DNA from: an uncultured Pseudomonadota bacterium
GTDB taxonomy: Bacteria; Myxococcota_A; UBA796; GCA-2862545
Assembly: GCA_913061235.1 (NCBI GenBank)
Contig: CAJXTB010000001.1
Span: forward strand, 620,001-684,000
DNA length: 64,000 bases
Direction: 5' to 3'
The position numbers were made by a program, and so were the translations under genes. Shown one piece after another: positions 54,230-63,078 of this stretch (positions are counted from its first letter, which is position 1; every line of letters starts with the position of its first letter). The notes under the pieces were generated by a model. It did no database searches. It was not told the DNA's origin and was given only the letters and a program-made list of their open reading frames with translations.

Positions 54230-55351
54230 ATGCGCGCCACTCTCGTCTGCCTACTCGCCTTCTCGGCCGCCGCCCCAGCCCTTGCCAATGCGCCCATGGA
54301 CGACGCGAGCCTAGGCATCGTCGCCACCGAGGACTACTCCGCACAGTGGCGTGAGGTTCTGGCGACTGAACGAGCCACGTCCATTGAGCGTCTCACCGCC
54401 TACGCCGAGGCCCGCAACTTCCCAGTCAACACCACCGACTTGGGAGCGCTTAGCCAGCTGCGCGACGCCAATGGCACTCCCTGCGCCATGGCCTACCTCG
54501 TAGAACAGTCGGGCCATACAGCCATCATCGACGAGCTGTCCGTCACCGCAAACGGCACCAAGTTCGGCACGCTCACCGAAGGCGCTCTGTACGACTGGAC
54601 CCTCACGAGCGGCCTGACGCTCGACGAGACCGCCATGGTGCAAGAGCCCGGCTTCTTTGCCGGCGACGAGCTCGGAATGCAGTACGAGCCCATCGTTCAG
54701 CTCGAAGAAGACCGCCTGTACAGCCACTTCTCCGTGACCACCCAGATGCTGCAAGCACGAACCGAGATGAGTCTGGACCTCGCCGTTGAGGCACTCGGTG
54801 ACGCCGTCTTCTCGGCACCGCCAATGGCCGACTACACCGATGAGTGGCGCACGTACTTCACGACCCAGCGCGCGGCTCATATTGACAACCTACGAGAGTA
54901 CAGCAACGCCGGTGTCTTTCCACAGAACGACTTCCAGCGAGGACTGGCCAGCATGCTGCGCGACGCAAGCGGACGCCCCTGCGCCATGGCCTACGTCATC
55001 GAGACCTCTGGTCACAGCGACCTCATCGATACCCTGGTTGCCAGCAACAATACCGTTCGATTCGACGGACTGACAGACGGCGCGCTGTACGACTGGACCC
55101 TCACTAGCGGCCTATTGCTCGAAGAAGCAGCGATGGTTCAGGTCCCGGACATGGGCTGGGACATGGGCATGGACCCCGCCTTCCAAGAGCAGCTTCAGCT
55201 CGTTGAAGTGGCCCGCATCCAGGCACACCTCACGGCAACCGCACTCGCTCTCGAGGCAGCCGACAGCACCGTCATCGCCACCGCCATCGAACGACTTGAC
55301 GACCGCGTCAACACGCTTCCCCCCGCAGACGTGACCCTCGCGTCCTTGTAA
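54230..55351 (+). CDS. Exported protein with a duplicated unknown domain
   Basis: The 373-residue product has a signal peptide (MRATLVCLLAFSAAAPALAN) and two copies of a domain of about 165 residues. Matching blocks include YSAQWREVLATERATSIERL and YTDEWRTYFTTQRAAHIDNL, LRDANGTPCAMAYLVE and LRDASGRPCAMAYVIE, and LYDWTLTSGLTL and LYDWTLTSGLLL. Each copy has one conserved Cys. I chose ATG 54230 (GGAG upstream). I do not recognise the domain. Its place opposite the SPFH lipoprotein suggests envelope function. Confidence 0.7.
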   Translation: MRATLVCLLAFSAAAPALANAPMDDASLGIVATEDYSAQWREVLATERATSIERLTAYAEARNFPVNTTDLGALSQLRDANGTPCAMAYLVEQSGHTAIIDELSVTANGTKFGTLTEGALYDWTLTSGLTLDETAMVQEPGFFAGDELGMQYEPIVQLEEDRLYSHFSVTTQMLQARTEMSLDLAVEALGDAVFSAPPMADYTDEWRTYFTTQRAAHIDNLREYSNAGVFPQNDFQRGLASMLRDASGRPCAMAYVIETSGHSDLIDTLVASNNTVRFDGLTDGALYDWTLTSGLLLEEAAMVQVPDMGWDMGMDPAFQEQLQLVEVARIQAHLTATALALEAADSTVIATAIERLDDRVNTLPPADVTLASL

Positions 55352-55490
55352 AACCCCCTCCACCGGAGCCGCCTCGTTGAGCATGCAACGCGGCGGTTCT
55401 TCGTCTTTGTGACCTACAGTGAACAGATGCCACGCCAGGTAGCGTGGCGACGGCCTACAGATGCGCTACAAAACTGCATCTGGAGGTCTC

Positions 55491-56384
55491 ATGGCATTCT
55501 CGACCGCTCTGTCTCGCAAGCTCGGGCTCACCTACCCGCTAGTATCCGCGCCCATGTTCCTCATCAGCAATCGCGAGATGATTGTTGCGTGCGCGGAAGC
55601 CGGCATTCTAGGCAGTATGCCCAGTCTGAACCAGCGTACGTCTGAGGCGTTCGAGGCGGACCTGAAGTGGATTCGAAGCAAGACTGACAAGCCCTTCGCC
55701 ATCAACCTCACCATCGGCCTGACCGACCCCGAGCGGCTTGAGCAAGACGTACAGCTGTGCTTTGAGTACGAGGTGCCGGTACTGATCACGTCCTACGGAA
55801 ACCCGACTGACATCGCCCGACGCGCTCACGAACGCGGAACGATTGTCTTTCATGACGTCATTCATAAAAAGCACGCTATCAAGGCACAAGATGCCGGAGT
55901 TGACGCGGTCATCGCAGTGAGCCAGGGTGCGGGTGGACACGCCGGGACCATCAATCCGTATGTGTTGATTCCCTACCTCAAACGGGAACTCAACGTGCCT
56001 ATCATTGCCGCTGGCTGCATCTCCGGTGGAGCCCAGGTCGCCGCCGCCTTGTCGCTCGGTGCCCAGCTCGCCTACATGGGAACTCGGTTCATCGCGAGCA
56101 CCGAGTGTGGCGCGCAAGACCGCTACAAAGAGATGGTCGTACAGAGCACCCACGACGACGTGGTGTACACCGACCAAGTCAGCGGGATTCACGCCAACTT
56201 CCTCAAGCAGACCATTCCCGACGCCACCGCCCCAACCCGCGGCCCAGACGCTGCCAAGCGCTGGAAAGACATCTGGAGTGCTGGGCAAGGCGTCTCGCTC
56301 ATTACCGAAATCAAGCCCATCCAAGCCATCGTTGATGATGTCGTTCGCGAGTTCCACGACGCCATAAATAGCTTCGCACGGTGA
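55491..56384 (+). CDS. Nitronate monooxygenase-family flavoprotein
   Basis: The 297-residue TIM-barrel protein matches FMN-dependent nitronate monooxygenase/FabK-type reductases: LVSAPMFLISNREM at the start, INLTIGLTDPERL, the flavin-phosphate loop SQGAGGHAGTINP and IIAAGCISGGAQVAAALSLG. The His in AGGHAG is the usual catalytic residue. These enzymes oxidise toxic nitronates such as propionate-3-nitronate or reduce enoyl groups; which one is open. ATG 55491 follows GGAGG by four bases. Confidence 0.8.
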   Translation: MAFSTALSRKLGLTYPLVSAPMFLISNREMIVACAEAGILGSMPSLNQRTSEAFEADLKWIRSKTDKPFAINLTIGLTDPERLEQDVQLCFEYEVPVLITSYGNPTDIARRAHERGTIVFHDVIHKKHAIKAQDAGVDAVIAVSQGAGGHAGTINPYVLIPYLKRELNVPIIAAGCISGGAQVAAALSLGAQLAYMGTRFIASTECGAQDRYKEMVVQSTHDDVVYTDQVSGIHANFLKQTIPDATAPTRGPDAAKRWKDIWSAGQGVSLITEIKPIQAIVDDVVREFHDAINSFAR

Positions 56385-56514
56385 CTGCTCGCCACACACA
56401 CACAGCGCGGCCGGGACAAGACCCAATGTTCAGTCGTCCACAATGCACCCCGTCTGGTAAGCTACAGCCGAGTTCTAGGGCACTCGTGCGCGACAACTCA
56501 TCCCCCAAACGCAC

Positions 56515-56543
56515 AGAACGCCGTCCTCTTTGGGCGGCGTTCT
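56515..56543. terminator. Hairpin between the flavoprotein and PhoX-like genes
   Basis: AGAACGCCG (56515-56523) and CGGCGTTCT (56535-56543) are exact inverted repeats with an 11-base loop. It lies 131 bp after the flavoprotein stop and only 22 bp before the next start, so it may be a terminator or an attenuator covering the start of the next gene. Confidence 0.5.
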
Positions 56544-56565
56544 CTGTGGGACTGCAGGCGGCATC

Positions 56566-57969
56566 ATGCTGACGCGTCGCTCGGTCTTCACCAGTGCCTT
56601 TGCCACCGCCACCGTCGGGTGGGCCGGCTGCAAACACACGCCGCCGGCCAATGCCTTTGTCCATGGACTGACGGCGCAAGAGCCACCCGAGCCCGAGCTG
56701 CTGCGACTGCCGGACGGGTTCCACTACGTTGTCGTTCAGCGCGGTGGTGACCCGATGAGCGACGGCATTGAGGTTCCCCTTCAGCCAGACGGAATGACCT
56801 GTCATGTGGACTCATCGGGGAACTACATCCTTCTGCGGAACCATGAGATGTCGACCGCTGAGTGGCTGGTCCGGGCAGACATTGATCCGGTCCCCGTCCA
56901 AACGGGCCGACCCGACTTGGGACCAGATGATGTACATGGCGGGGTAGCCCGGGTGGTCATCAATCCCCGCATTCTACGTCGGGAGCTGCGAAAAGACCGC
57001 CGTAAGCCCAGCAGGGCCGTGACGTGGAGCGGCCTCATCCTCAACAAGACCGAGCTGAACTGTTCAGGTGGACACACCGAGCGTGGCTGGGTCACCTGTG
57101 AAGAGTCCTCTCGCGACGGCCACGGCTACGCCTACCACCTGTACGCCGACGACACCGAGCTTGTGGACCCTGACGAACGGCGCCTAGCGTCATGGGGACG
57201 TTTCAAGCGCGAAGGCATTGTGCTCGACGCCGACACCGGCATTGCCTACCAGACCGAAGACCACAACGTCGGCTGTCTATACCGCCATGTACCCGATGAT
57301 CCTGCTCTTCCCTTCGGTTCTGGCCGACTGCAAGCGCTCCGGATCAACGGCGTCACCCACACCGACCGCTACGCCGACTGGGCGCAACAAGTGGACCCAA
57401 ACCCCGTCCCGCTCGTTCAAGGGGAGTCCTTCGACGTCCAGTGGGTCGACATCCCAGACGCCCAAGCAGCCGGGACTCCCACGCGTGAGCAAGGGGCCCA
57501 AAGGGGTGCCACGCTGTTCACCCGAAACGAAGGAATCTGTCGAGAGCCCGACGGAAAGATCTGGTTCGCCGCAACCAGCGCCGGCCCCACTCGATCTGGG
57601 CAGCTGTGGCAGCTCGACCCAACGGCCCAGACCCTCACCCTGGTCTACGAAGTGCAAGACCCTTCCGAGTGCTCGCTACCGGACAACCTACTCGTTGCAC
57701 CGTGGGGCGACCTGATTGTCGCGGAAGACAACTATTTCGCAACAGAGTTCGTCAAACACAACCACTTGCGCGGACTCACCCCGGACGGCGTCCTGTACGA
57801 CATCGCCCGCAACGAACACAACTTCGCCGGCACCGATGACGCCCCTGGTGCCGAGTTCGCCGGCCCCTGCTTCTCACCAGATGGACGCGTGCTGTTCGTA
57901 AATATGCAGCACCCAGAAGCGGTGACCGTGGCCATCACCGGACCGTGGCCTCATCTACAGGATTCATAG
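56566..57969 (+). CDS. PhoX-like (DUF839) exported phosphatase
   Basis: The 467-residue protein resembles PhoX-type alkaline phosphatases, calcium/iron enzymes that release phosphate from organic esters. Typical blocks are LRLPDGFHYVVV, NYILLRNHEM, NCSGGHTERGWVTCEES (family GGxTPWGTWLTCEE) and FKREGIVLDADTGIAYQTED. The N-terminus (MLTRRSVFTSAFATATVGWAGC) has a twin-arginine and a lipobox, suggesting Tat export and lipid anchoring. The ribosome-binding site is weak and a hairpin sits just upstream. Substrate specificity is inferred from the family. Confidence 0.8.
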   Translation: MLTRRSVFTSAFATATVGWAGCKHTPPANAFVHGLTAQEPPEPELLRLPDGFHYVVVQRGGDPMSDGIEVPLQPDGMTCHVDSSGNYILLRNHEMSTAEWLVRADIDPVPVQTGRPDLGPDDVHGGVARVVINPRILRRELRKDRRKPSRAVTWSGLILNKTELNCSGGHTERGWVTCEESSRDGHGYAYHLYADDTELVDPDERRLASWGRFKREGIVLDADTGIAYQTEDHNVGCLYRHVPDDPALPFGSGRLQALRINGVTHTDRYADWAQQVDPNPVPLVQGESFDVQWVDIPDAQAAGTPTREQGAQRGATLFTRNEGICREPDGKIWFAATSAGPTRSGQLWQLDPTAQTLTLVYEVQDPSECSLPDNLLVAPWGDLIVAEDNYFATEFVKHNHLRGLTPDGVLYDIARNEHNFAGTDDAPGAEFAGPCFSPDGRVLFVNMQHPEAVTVAITGPWPHLQDS

Positions 57970-58031
57970 CACACGATCTGTGAATCCGTTGGCGACTAGG
58001 GCAGAGCGATGCAACAACCGTCGTCGTGCGG

Positions 58032-58199
58032 ATGTCAGAGGTCAGATTTGAGATGTCAGAGCAAACCGCTCGCGCTGCCTGCAAGTCGGAAGCAAAACTG
58101 TGGCAAATGGCAGGTTCCAGGTGAATCGACAGTCTTCCGATTCCTGCCGGCCAGCTTGCTGGCCTGTTCTGACATCTGACCTCTGACCTCTGACCTCTG
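58032..58199. repeat. 168-bp structured element with nested inverted repeats
   Basis: The outer arms are built from TCTGACC-type heptamers: left CAGAGGTCAGA (58036-58046) and AGATGTCAGA (58051-58060) pair with right TCTGACATCT (58168-58177) and TCTGACCTCTG copies (58175-58199, three in tandem). Inside are TCGGAAG/CTTCCGA (58086-58092 with 58134-58140), GGCAGG/CCTGCC (58109-58114 with 58143-58148) and the hairpin GGCCAGC-TT-GCTGGCC (58149-58164). It could be a small non-autonomous mobile repeat or a folded RNA. Confidence 0.6.
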
Positions 58200-58205
58200 G
58201 GCGCG

Positions 58206-58267
58206 CCGCACTCTTGAAACGCCAAAGACGTCGCATTGGCACGGACCTCGCAAAGAGAAGAGTGCGG
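58206..58267. repeat. Second inverted repeat, CCGCACTCTT ... AAGAGTGCGG
   Basis: Perfect 10-bp arms at 58206-58215 and 58258-58267 enclose 42 bases that contain a further GCCAA/TTGGC pair. It starts six bases after the preceding structured element and ends 27 bp before the start of the next small gene. Confidence 0.6.
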
Positions 58268-58293
58268 TCACGTCCGCCCCTTCGGAGTCCCCC

Positions 58294-58557
58294 ATGCGCC
58301 CCACTGCCTTTTCGCTCTTCGCGACCCCGCTCGTTCTCATCCCCTACCTGCTGCTCGTCCCACCCATTCTTGTGGCTCGAACCTGGATGCACAATCAGCC
58401 CCCTACGCAAGCGCAGGAGGCTGATTGGTGTGAAATTCTCCAGCAAAGCCAGAGTTCCAAAGCGACTGTTGAACTACGGAAGAAAGCGGACGTGGCCCAC
58501 CCTCTTCACAAGAACAACGGTCAGTCGCGCTTCACGTATGGAATCAGCGCGATCTGA
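58294..58557 (+). CDS. Small membrane protein, 87 residues
   Basis: The product has a hydrophobic N-terminal segment ([20 protein letters not shown]) that would span the membrane once, then a polar tail ([16 protein letters not shown]...). GGAG lies seven bases before ATG 58294. The 3' end overlaps the convergent rpsR gene by 37 bp, which is unusual and lowers confidence. No family is recognised. Confidence 0.45.
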   Translation: MRPTAFSLFATPLVLIPYLLLVPPILVARTWMHNQPPTQAQEADWCEILQQSQSSKATVELRKKADVAHPLHKNNGQSRFTYGISAI

Positions 58558-58724
58558 CGAGCACGCTTGATGGCGCGGGAGATCTGACGCTGTTGCTTGG
58601 CGGTGAGGCCAGTTGCACGACGGGGAAGAATCTTGCCGCGTTCGGTGAGGAAGCGTTGGAGACGACGAACGTCTTTGTAGTCGACGTTGTCACCCTGATT
58701 CAGGGGAGATGATTTACGGGCCAT
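58521..58724 (-). CDS. rpsR: 30S ribosomal protein S18
   Basis: The 67-residue protein is clearly S18, which binds 16S rRNA in the platform with S6: [40 protein letters not shown] and [14 protein letters not shown]. It lacks the N-terminal Cys cluster, so it is a zinc-independent form. ATG 58724 opens [10 protein letters not shown]; an upstream start at 58757 is not conserved. It is not next to rpsF or rplI as in many genomes, so it may be a relocated or second copy. Confidence 0.93.
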   Translation of the reverse strand: MARKSSPLNQGDNVDYKDVRRLQRFLTERGKILPRRATGLTAKQQRQISRAIKRARQIALIPYVKRD

Positions 58725-58806
58725 GGTTGCCTCTTGCTCGTGGATGTGATGCCCCAAGTTGCCTGGGACAGAGCGGCGCGCGGCTTAACGTGCCCTCATC
58801 CACCTG

Positions 58807-59637
58807 TCACCCCTGGCAGTCTGGACACCAGAAAGAGGATCTGCCGGAATGAACCGCTCGCGAAATCGGGGCCGTGCAACGAGGGCAAGGCTCCCCCTCT
58901 TGTCCGTACACAGCAAACGGATTGCGAGACCCCCACTCGGAGACGTAGACGACCTCTCCGTCCTTCTCAACATCCAGGGTCCACCGTAACTGTTCGGGAA
59001 TCGCCGCTGCGAGTGCAGCCCACTCAAACTCCGTCAGGCTACTCGCCGCTCTGCCCGGACGCACACCCGCACGCCACAGGGCCTCGGCAGCCTGAATGTT
59101 GCCCACTCCCGCGAGGCGTTTCTGGTCGAGCAGCACGGTCTTGATGGCTCCCCGGCTGTTGCAGGCCCGAGACAGGGATGGGCCATCCATGGGGTGCTCG
59201 AGAGCGTCTGGTCCTAGCCCCCGGTTCAACCACTCCCCCAGAGCGGCCGTCGGCACAGGAACCAAGCAGCCGAACCTGCGCGGGTCGATGAACGAGAGGG
59301 TGGACGTCCCAACCTGAACACGCACGCGCACATGCGACAGCTCCGAAGTGTCCCGGCTGACCCACTTTCCGCTCATGCCCAGGTGAACCAGCAGCGAGAC
59401 GGGTCCGTCGAACTGCCAGCCTAGGCGCTTTCCCGCGCGTAGAACGTTCACAGCTCGGCAGCCATTGACGTCTTCAGACAGGCGAGACACCCCGTCAATC
59501 AGGGCATCCTTGGGGTTGGTCGACAGCTTGCCGCGCACCGTCTTCGCATCCACCGTCGTGAACGATAAGCTCTCCCCCGTCACCGTCCACCGGTACAGGT
59601 CTCGACGCGCCAACTCGACTTCTGGCAACTCAGGCAC
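58807..59637 (-). CDS. mutM: Formamidopyrimidine-DNA glycosylase
   Basis: MutM/Fpg removes oxidised purines such as 8-oxoguanine and cuts the abasic site. Starting at GTG 59637 the protein reads MPELPEVEL, giving the catalytic Pro2 and Glu3; longer frames would bury Pro2. GGAGG lies four bases upstream. The catalytic Lys is in RAGKRLGWQF, the helix-two-turn-helix in RLAGVGNIQAAEALWRAGV and the C-terminal zinc finger in CPRC...FWCPDCQG with its Arg. The length (276 residues) is normal. It is divergent from the PEBP gene. Confidence 0.93.
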   Translation of the reverse strand: MPELPEVELARRDLYRWTVTGESLSFTTVDAKTVRGKLSTNPKDALIDGVSRLSEDVNGCRAVNVLRAGKRLGWQFDGPVSLLVHLGMSGKWVSRDTSELSHVRVRVQVGTSTLSFIDPRRFGCLVPVPTAALGEWLNRGLGPDALEHPMDGPSLSRACNSRGAIKTVLLDQKRLAGVGNIQAAEALWRAGVRPGRAASSLTEFEWAALAAAIPEQLRWTLDVEKDGEVVYVSEWGSRNPFAVYGQEGEPCPRCTAPISRAVHSGRSSFWCPDCQG

Positions 59638-59676
59638 ATGCCCTCCAGGTGGACCTGTCACATCACGGAGCGCCCC

Positions 59677-60294
59677 ATGCAGCTAACCAGCCAATCCTTG
59701 ACGCCGAACGCGGCCATCCCCACCACCTTCGCCTTCGGAAAGCCGGACGGCAACGGACAGATCGGCCTATCGGACAACAACAACCCACACCTGAAGTGGG
59801 TCGACGTCCCAGAAGGCACGCAGTCGTTCGCCATTGTCTGCGTAGACCCAGACGCCCCTACGGACAAGAGCCAAGCCAACCGCCAAGACAAGGCGATCGA
59901 CGTCGACTTCCCCCGCGGGTCCTTCTACCACTGGACCGTCGCCAACCTTCCCGCCTCAGTGACCGAGATTGCTGCCGGCGCACACAGCAACAGCATCACT
60001 CCAGGTGGAAAGTCGCCGGGAGAGACCCCCAGTGGCGGCGTGCAAGGCCAGAACAGCTACACCCAGTGGTTCGACGGAGACGCCGACATGGGGGGAACCT
60101 ACTGCGGCTACGACGGCCCCTGTCCACCGTTCAACGACGAGCGGATTCACGGCTACCACTTCATCGTCTACGCCGTTGATGTGCCAACGCTGGAGCTGCC
60201 CGAGTCGTTCACTGCCGGCGACCTGCACGGAGCACTCGCTGGACACGTGCTCGCCCAAGCGACGTTGATTGGAACGTACAGCACCCGAGGCTGA
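59677..60294 (+). CDS. PEBP/YbhB-family Raf-kinase-inhibitor-like protein
   Basis: The 205-residue protein carries the phosphatidylethanolamine-binding-protein signatures: VCVDPDAPTD, FYHWTVANLPASV and GYDGPCPPFND...HGYHFIVYAVD. Bacterial YbhB/YbcL proteins bind small anions or phospholipid heads; their role is poorly known. CGGAG precedes ATG 59677. Compared with E. coli YbhB it has an insertion (KSQANRQDKAIDVDFPRG) after the first motif. Confidence 0.87.
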   Translation: MQLTSQSLTPNAAIPTTFAFGKPDGNGQIGLSDNNNPHLKWVDVPEGTQSFAIVCVDPDAPTDKSQANRQDKAIDVDFPRGSFYHWTVANLPASVTEIAAGAHSNSITPGGKSPGETPSGGVQGQNSYTQWFDGDADMGGTYCGYDGPCPPFNDERIHGYHFIVYAVDVPTLELPESFTAGDLHGALAGHVLAQATLIGTYSTRG

Positions 60295-60363
60295 ATCGAG
60301 CCCCTACAGCATCGAGCCTCATCCGACTCGGGGGCCGCCGCGCTCACCTGGCGTCCGGGTCGA

Positions 60364-61032
60364 CTAGAATCGACCTGCGACCATCATGCCCTGCCCTGTT
60401 GGCATGACGCGAACACTGCGCAGTCCAGCCCTACGCAGTCCGCGCACGGCGCCATCGTACTCCAGTATCGGTGTGACATAGGCGGTGACCAACAACACTC
60501 CCATGACCACAACTCCCGCCTCTTGTGAGCGGAACTGCAACGTAGCCACGGCAGTCATCGCAAGGCCGCCGAGTGCTAAGTACGCCCCATGGGATGCGTT
60601 GCGAAACGGGCTGTGTCCCGCACGTGCAAGTGTGTCCGCGGATGCCCGTTGGGCCCCGATCGCCATCACTCCAATGGACACCGGAACCAGCGCCATGCCC
60701 ACCAAGCCGAAGGTGACGCCGCCAACAATGGGTGCCAGTGTTCGACGGCCGTTGTCCCAGCTTTGTACAGCGACCAAGCCAAGCCCAACTCCGGTCGCAA
60801 TCGACAGCCCACTCACCAGTGCAATTCGCTGGCCTCGCCAAAAGACCCTCCGTCCCGGCAAGGCTCCACGGGAATCGCGGTAGACCGAATCATCCGCCAA
60901 CTCTGGCGCGCGAACCAACTGAGGCCGTTGGACACCGCTCAAAGCGGGCAACGCCGTCACGTCCGGCGACTGGGCACTCGCCAGACCCAAGGGTGCCAAG
61001 GCCATCCACAACCCGAAGAACCAGCGATTCAC
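60364..61032 (-). CDS. Membrane protein, paralogue of the next gene
   Basis: The 222-residue product has a signal peptide ending near ASAQS, a hydrophilic stretch and about four membrane helices (LVSGLSIATGVGLGLVAV, VGGVTFGLVGMALVPVSIGV and others), ending RGLRRAGLRSVRVMPTGQG and then MMVAGRF. The end matches the upstream neighbour (RALRGAGFTDVRVSPSLNG, LALSGRF), so the two arose by duplication. GTG 61032 follows GGAGG. The GRF end resembles that of outer-membrane strands but function is unknown. Confidence 0.65.
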   Translation of the reverse strand: MNRWFFGLWMALAPLGLASAQSPDVTALPALSGVQRPQLVRAPELADDSVYRDSRGALPGRRVFWRGQRIALVSGLSIATGVGLGLVAVQSWDNGRRTLAPIVGGVTFGLVGMALVPVSIGVMAIGAQRASADTLARAGHSPFRNASHGAYLALGGLAMTAVATLQFRSQEAGVVVMGVLLVTAYVTPILEYDGAVRGLRRAGLRSVRVMPTGQGMMVAGRF

Positions 61033-61091
61033 CCATCCCTCCGCACAATCCAATGGCGTGGGTATACACCCCGCATGGGCTTAACGAAACC

Positions 61092-61733
61092 CTAGAAGCG
61101 CCCGCTCAATGCCAGCCCGTTTAGACTCGGGGACACGCGTACGTCCGTAAAGCCAGCCCCGCGCAGGGCACGCCCAGACGCTGACTGTTCAATGACGGGC
61201 AACGCAATCGCTGTGGCCAGAAGCACGCCGGCACCAAAGATCTTGTAGCCCTCACCACCGGGATTGAATGCCCAGACAGCGAGTCCAACGCTGCTGGCCA
61301 GCAGAACGGGGGACGCCACGGACAGACCGCGCAGCGGTGCACGTCCCAGCGTCTCACGTGTGTAGGCGGAGCTGCGAAGCGTGCCGGCCGTCATTAGGCT
61401 GACACCGGTCACCGCTGCGGCTGCTCCACCAAAGAACAGGGTTGAGGTTGCCACCCACATAAGGGGGCTGTCCACTCCGCCGAACGCAGAGCCAATCGTC
61501 AGAATGCCCACAGGGATGCTCAGGGCAACGGCGCCAAAGCCGCCAATGCCGAGACCCGCTCCAACTCGATGCAGACGCCGCCCCGGAGCATCTCGCAGGG
61601 CAACGGCGTCGCTTAGCTGAAACGGACGGACAACCTCCGAGGGTGCGTCCATGAACGCGACGGGTGCTTCGGCATCTGCCGCTTGAACGACCGACAGCAG
61701 CGCAACCCACAACACCACCATCCGAATCCACAT
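61092..61733 (-). CDS. Membrane protein, paralogue of the previous gene
   Basis: The 213-residue product has a signal peptide (MWIRMVVLWVALLSVVQAAD), then four or so helices (GAGLGIGGFGAVALSIPVG, WVATSTLFFGGAAAAVTGVS) and the same C-terminal motif as its neighbour 60 bp downstream. The two are probably co-transcribed. No family is recognised. Confidence 0.65.
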   Translation of the reverse strand: MWIRMVVLWVALLSVVQAADAEAPVAFMDAPSEVVRPFQLSDAVALRDAPGRRLHRVGAGLGIGGFGAVALSIPVGILTIGSAFGGVDSPLMWVATSTLFFGGAAAAVTGVSLMTAGTLRSSAYTRETLGRAPLRGLSVASPVLLASSVGLAVWAFNPGGEGYKIFGAGVLLATAIALPVIEQSASGRALRGAGFTDVRVSPSLNGLALSGRF

Positions 61734-61829
61734 TTCAACTCCCTAATTGCTAAGGAGTGGGTCTTCGCATGTGGTGCTTTCCGATGCCCTTACGGCCAGT
61801 GACCGGGGCAGGCATTCAAGCCACGCAAA

Positions 61830-62456
61830 TCAACCTAGGGCGGTCTGGATCCGCGCAGTGACGTCATCAGGCTTGCCAACGCCGTCTACGCGCTTGAGTA
61901 GTCCCAAGCCTTCGTAGAAAGGCACCAGTGGAGATGTCTGGCGATGGTAGCTCTCCAGACGTGCCCGGCAGGCCTCTTCCGTGTCGTCTTTGCGCTGAGT
62001 GACGCGGCCCGCAACGTCCGCTGGAGGCGGGTTGAAGGTCATGTGGTAGATGGCGCCGGTCTCAGGATCCGTGCGGCGACCGGTGATGCGGTCGACAATC
62101 AGGTCGTCCTGCACTTCAAGAACCAACACGGCGTCGAGTGCGACGTTGTGACTCGCCAGAGCGGTCTGAAGCGCATCCGCTTGCGGAACTGTGCGCGGGA
62201 AACCGTCCAAGAGGAAGCCCTTCTTGGCGTCATCTTGCCCGATTCGTTCTTGCACCAGACCAATCATCAGATCGTCTGTGACGAGCTGACCCGCCTTCAT
62301 GGCGATGTCCGCAAGCTTGCCTAGTGGCGTGCCCGCCTTCACTGCAGCGCGAAGCATGTCACCAGTGGAGATGTGCGGAATCTCAAAACGCTCGACAATG
62401 CGAGCGGCCTGCGTACCTTTCCCGGCTCCGGGCGGACCAATGAAAATCAAACGCAT
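61830..62456 (-). CDS. adk: Adenylate kinase
   Basis: Adk interconverts ATP plus AMP with two ADP. The 208-residue protein shows the P-loop [15 protein letters not shown], the AMP-site [26 protein letters not shown] and the LID with [20 protein letters not shown] and [15 protein letters not shown]. The LID has no Cys tetrad, so it is the non-zinc form. ATG 62456 starts the conserved [14 protein letters not shown] lies nine bases upstream. Confidence 0.94.
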   Translation of the reverse strand: MRLIFIGPPGAGKGTQAARIVERFEIPHISTGDMLRAAVKAGTPLGKLADIAMKAGQLVTDDLMIGLVQERIGQDDAKKGFLLDGFPRTVPQADALQTALASHNVALDAVLVLEVQDDLIVDRITGRRTDPETGAIYHMTFNPPPADVAGRVTQRKDDTEEACRARLESYHRQTSPLVPFYEGLGLLKRVDGVGKPDDVTARIQTALG

Positions 62457-62525
62457 CGGGGGCATCCTCCAGTAAGGGCGCGCCACTATCAAGCCCGGCG
62501 AACTGGCGCCCGTTAGACGCCCCCC

Positions 62526-62996
62526 ATGCCTGTGCCTCCTCCATCCACCTGTGCCTCATGCGCTTGGCTGTCGACGTCCGACGGCACGCTCACCTGTCAG
62601 GGTCGCGCCATTGGCGATGCCCCAGGCCCCGAGCGTTTACGAACAGACCCGGCATGCGAGCTGTACGAATCACAGCGCTCGGTTGGCTGCGATGACTGCG
62701 GCGCGTGCTGCCGAGAAGCCTACGACTCTGTTCCGGTCGAGCCCGCAGATGCCGAGCGCCTCGGTCCTACCTACCAAGACCGAATCCGCGTTCACGACGA
62801 TGGCTGGACCGACCTGCACCGAGTGCCGACCGCCTGCGGCACACGATGTATTGCCCTGCACAATCGCGACAACGGCTACTTTTACTGCGACATGTATGAC
62901 CAACGACCGCAGACCTGTCGCGACGTCGCCATAGGCTCGGCCGGCTGTCTGTTCGCTCGGAGACGGGTGGGATTGTCTGTGAACATCACGACTTGA
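62526..62996 (+). CDS. YkgJ-family Cys-cluster protein
   Basis: The 156-residue protein contains the YkgJ-type cluster [21 protein letters not shown] and a later CGTRC...[15 protein letters not shown], which likely bind zinc or an iron-sulfur cluster. An additional N-terminal group (CASCAW, LTCQGRA, ACELYE) is less usual and may be a second metal site. The role of the family is not established. It is divergent from adk. Confidence 0.78.
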   Translation: MPVPPPSTCASCAWLSTSDGTLTCQGRAIGDAPGPERLRTDPACELYESQRSVGCDDCGACCREAYDSVPVEPADAERLGPTYQDRIRVHDDGWTDLHRVPTACGTRCIALHNRDNGYFYCDMYDQRPQTCRDVAIGSAGCLFARRRVGLSVNITT

Positions 62997-63078
62997 CGGA
63001 TTCCCGCAGGGCCCAACAATGTGCGGCGGGCAACATTCCACCGTCGCGTTACCTGCGCCTCCTCTTGGAGACGCCCCT

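Larger units (their letters stand above)
57970..58293. other. 324-bp intergenic region rich in inverted repeats
   Basis: No gene is seen. Nearly the whole stretch 58032-58267 can be drawn as nested hairpins (two elements listed separately), unlike any other gap in the window. The first 60 bp after the PhoX stop are unstructured. GGAG at 58284-58287 serves the next small gene. Confidence 0.6.
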
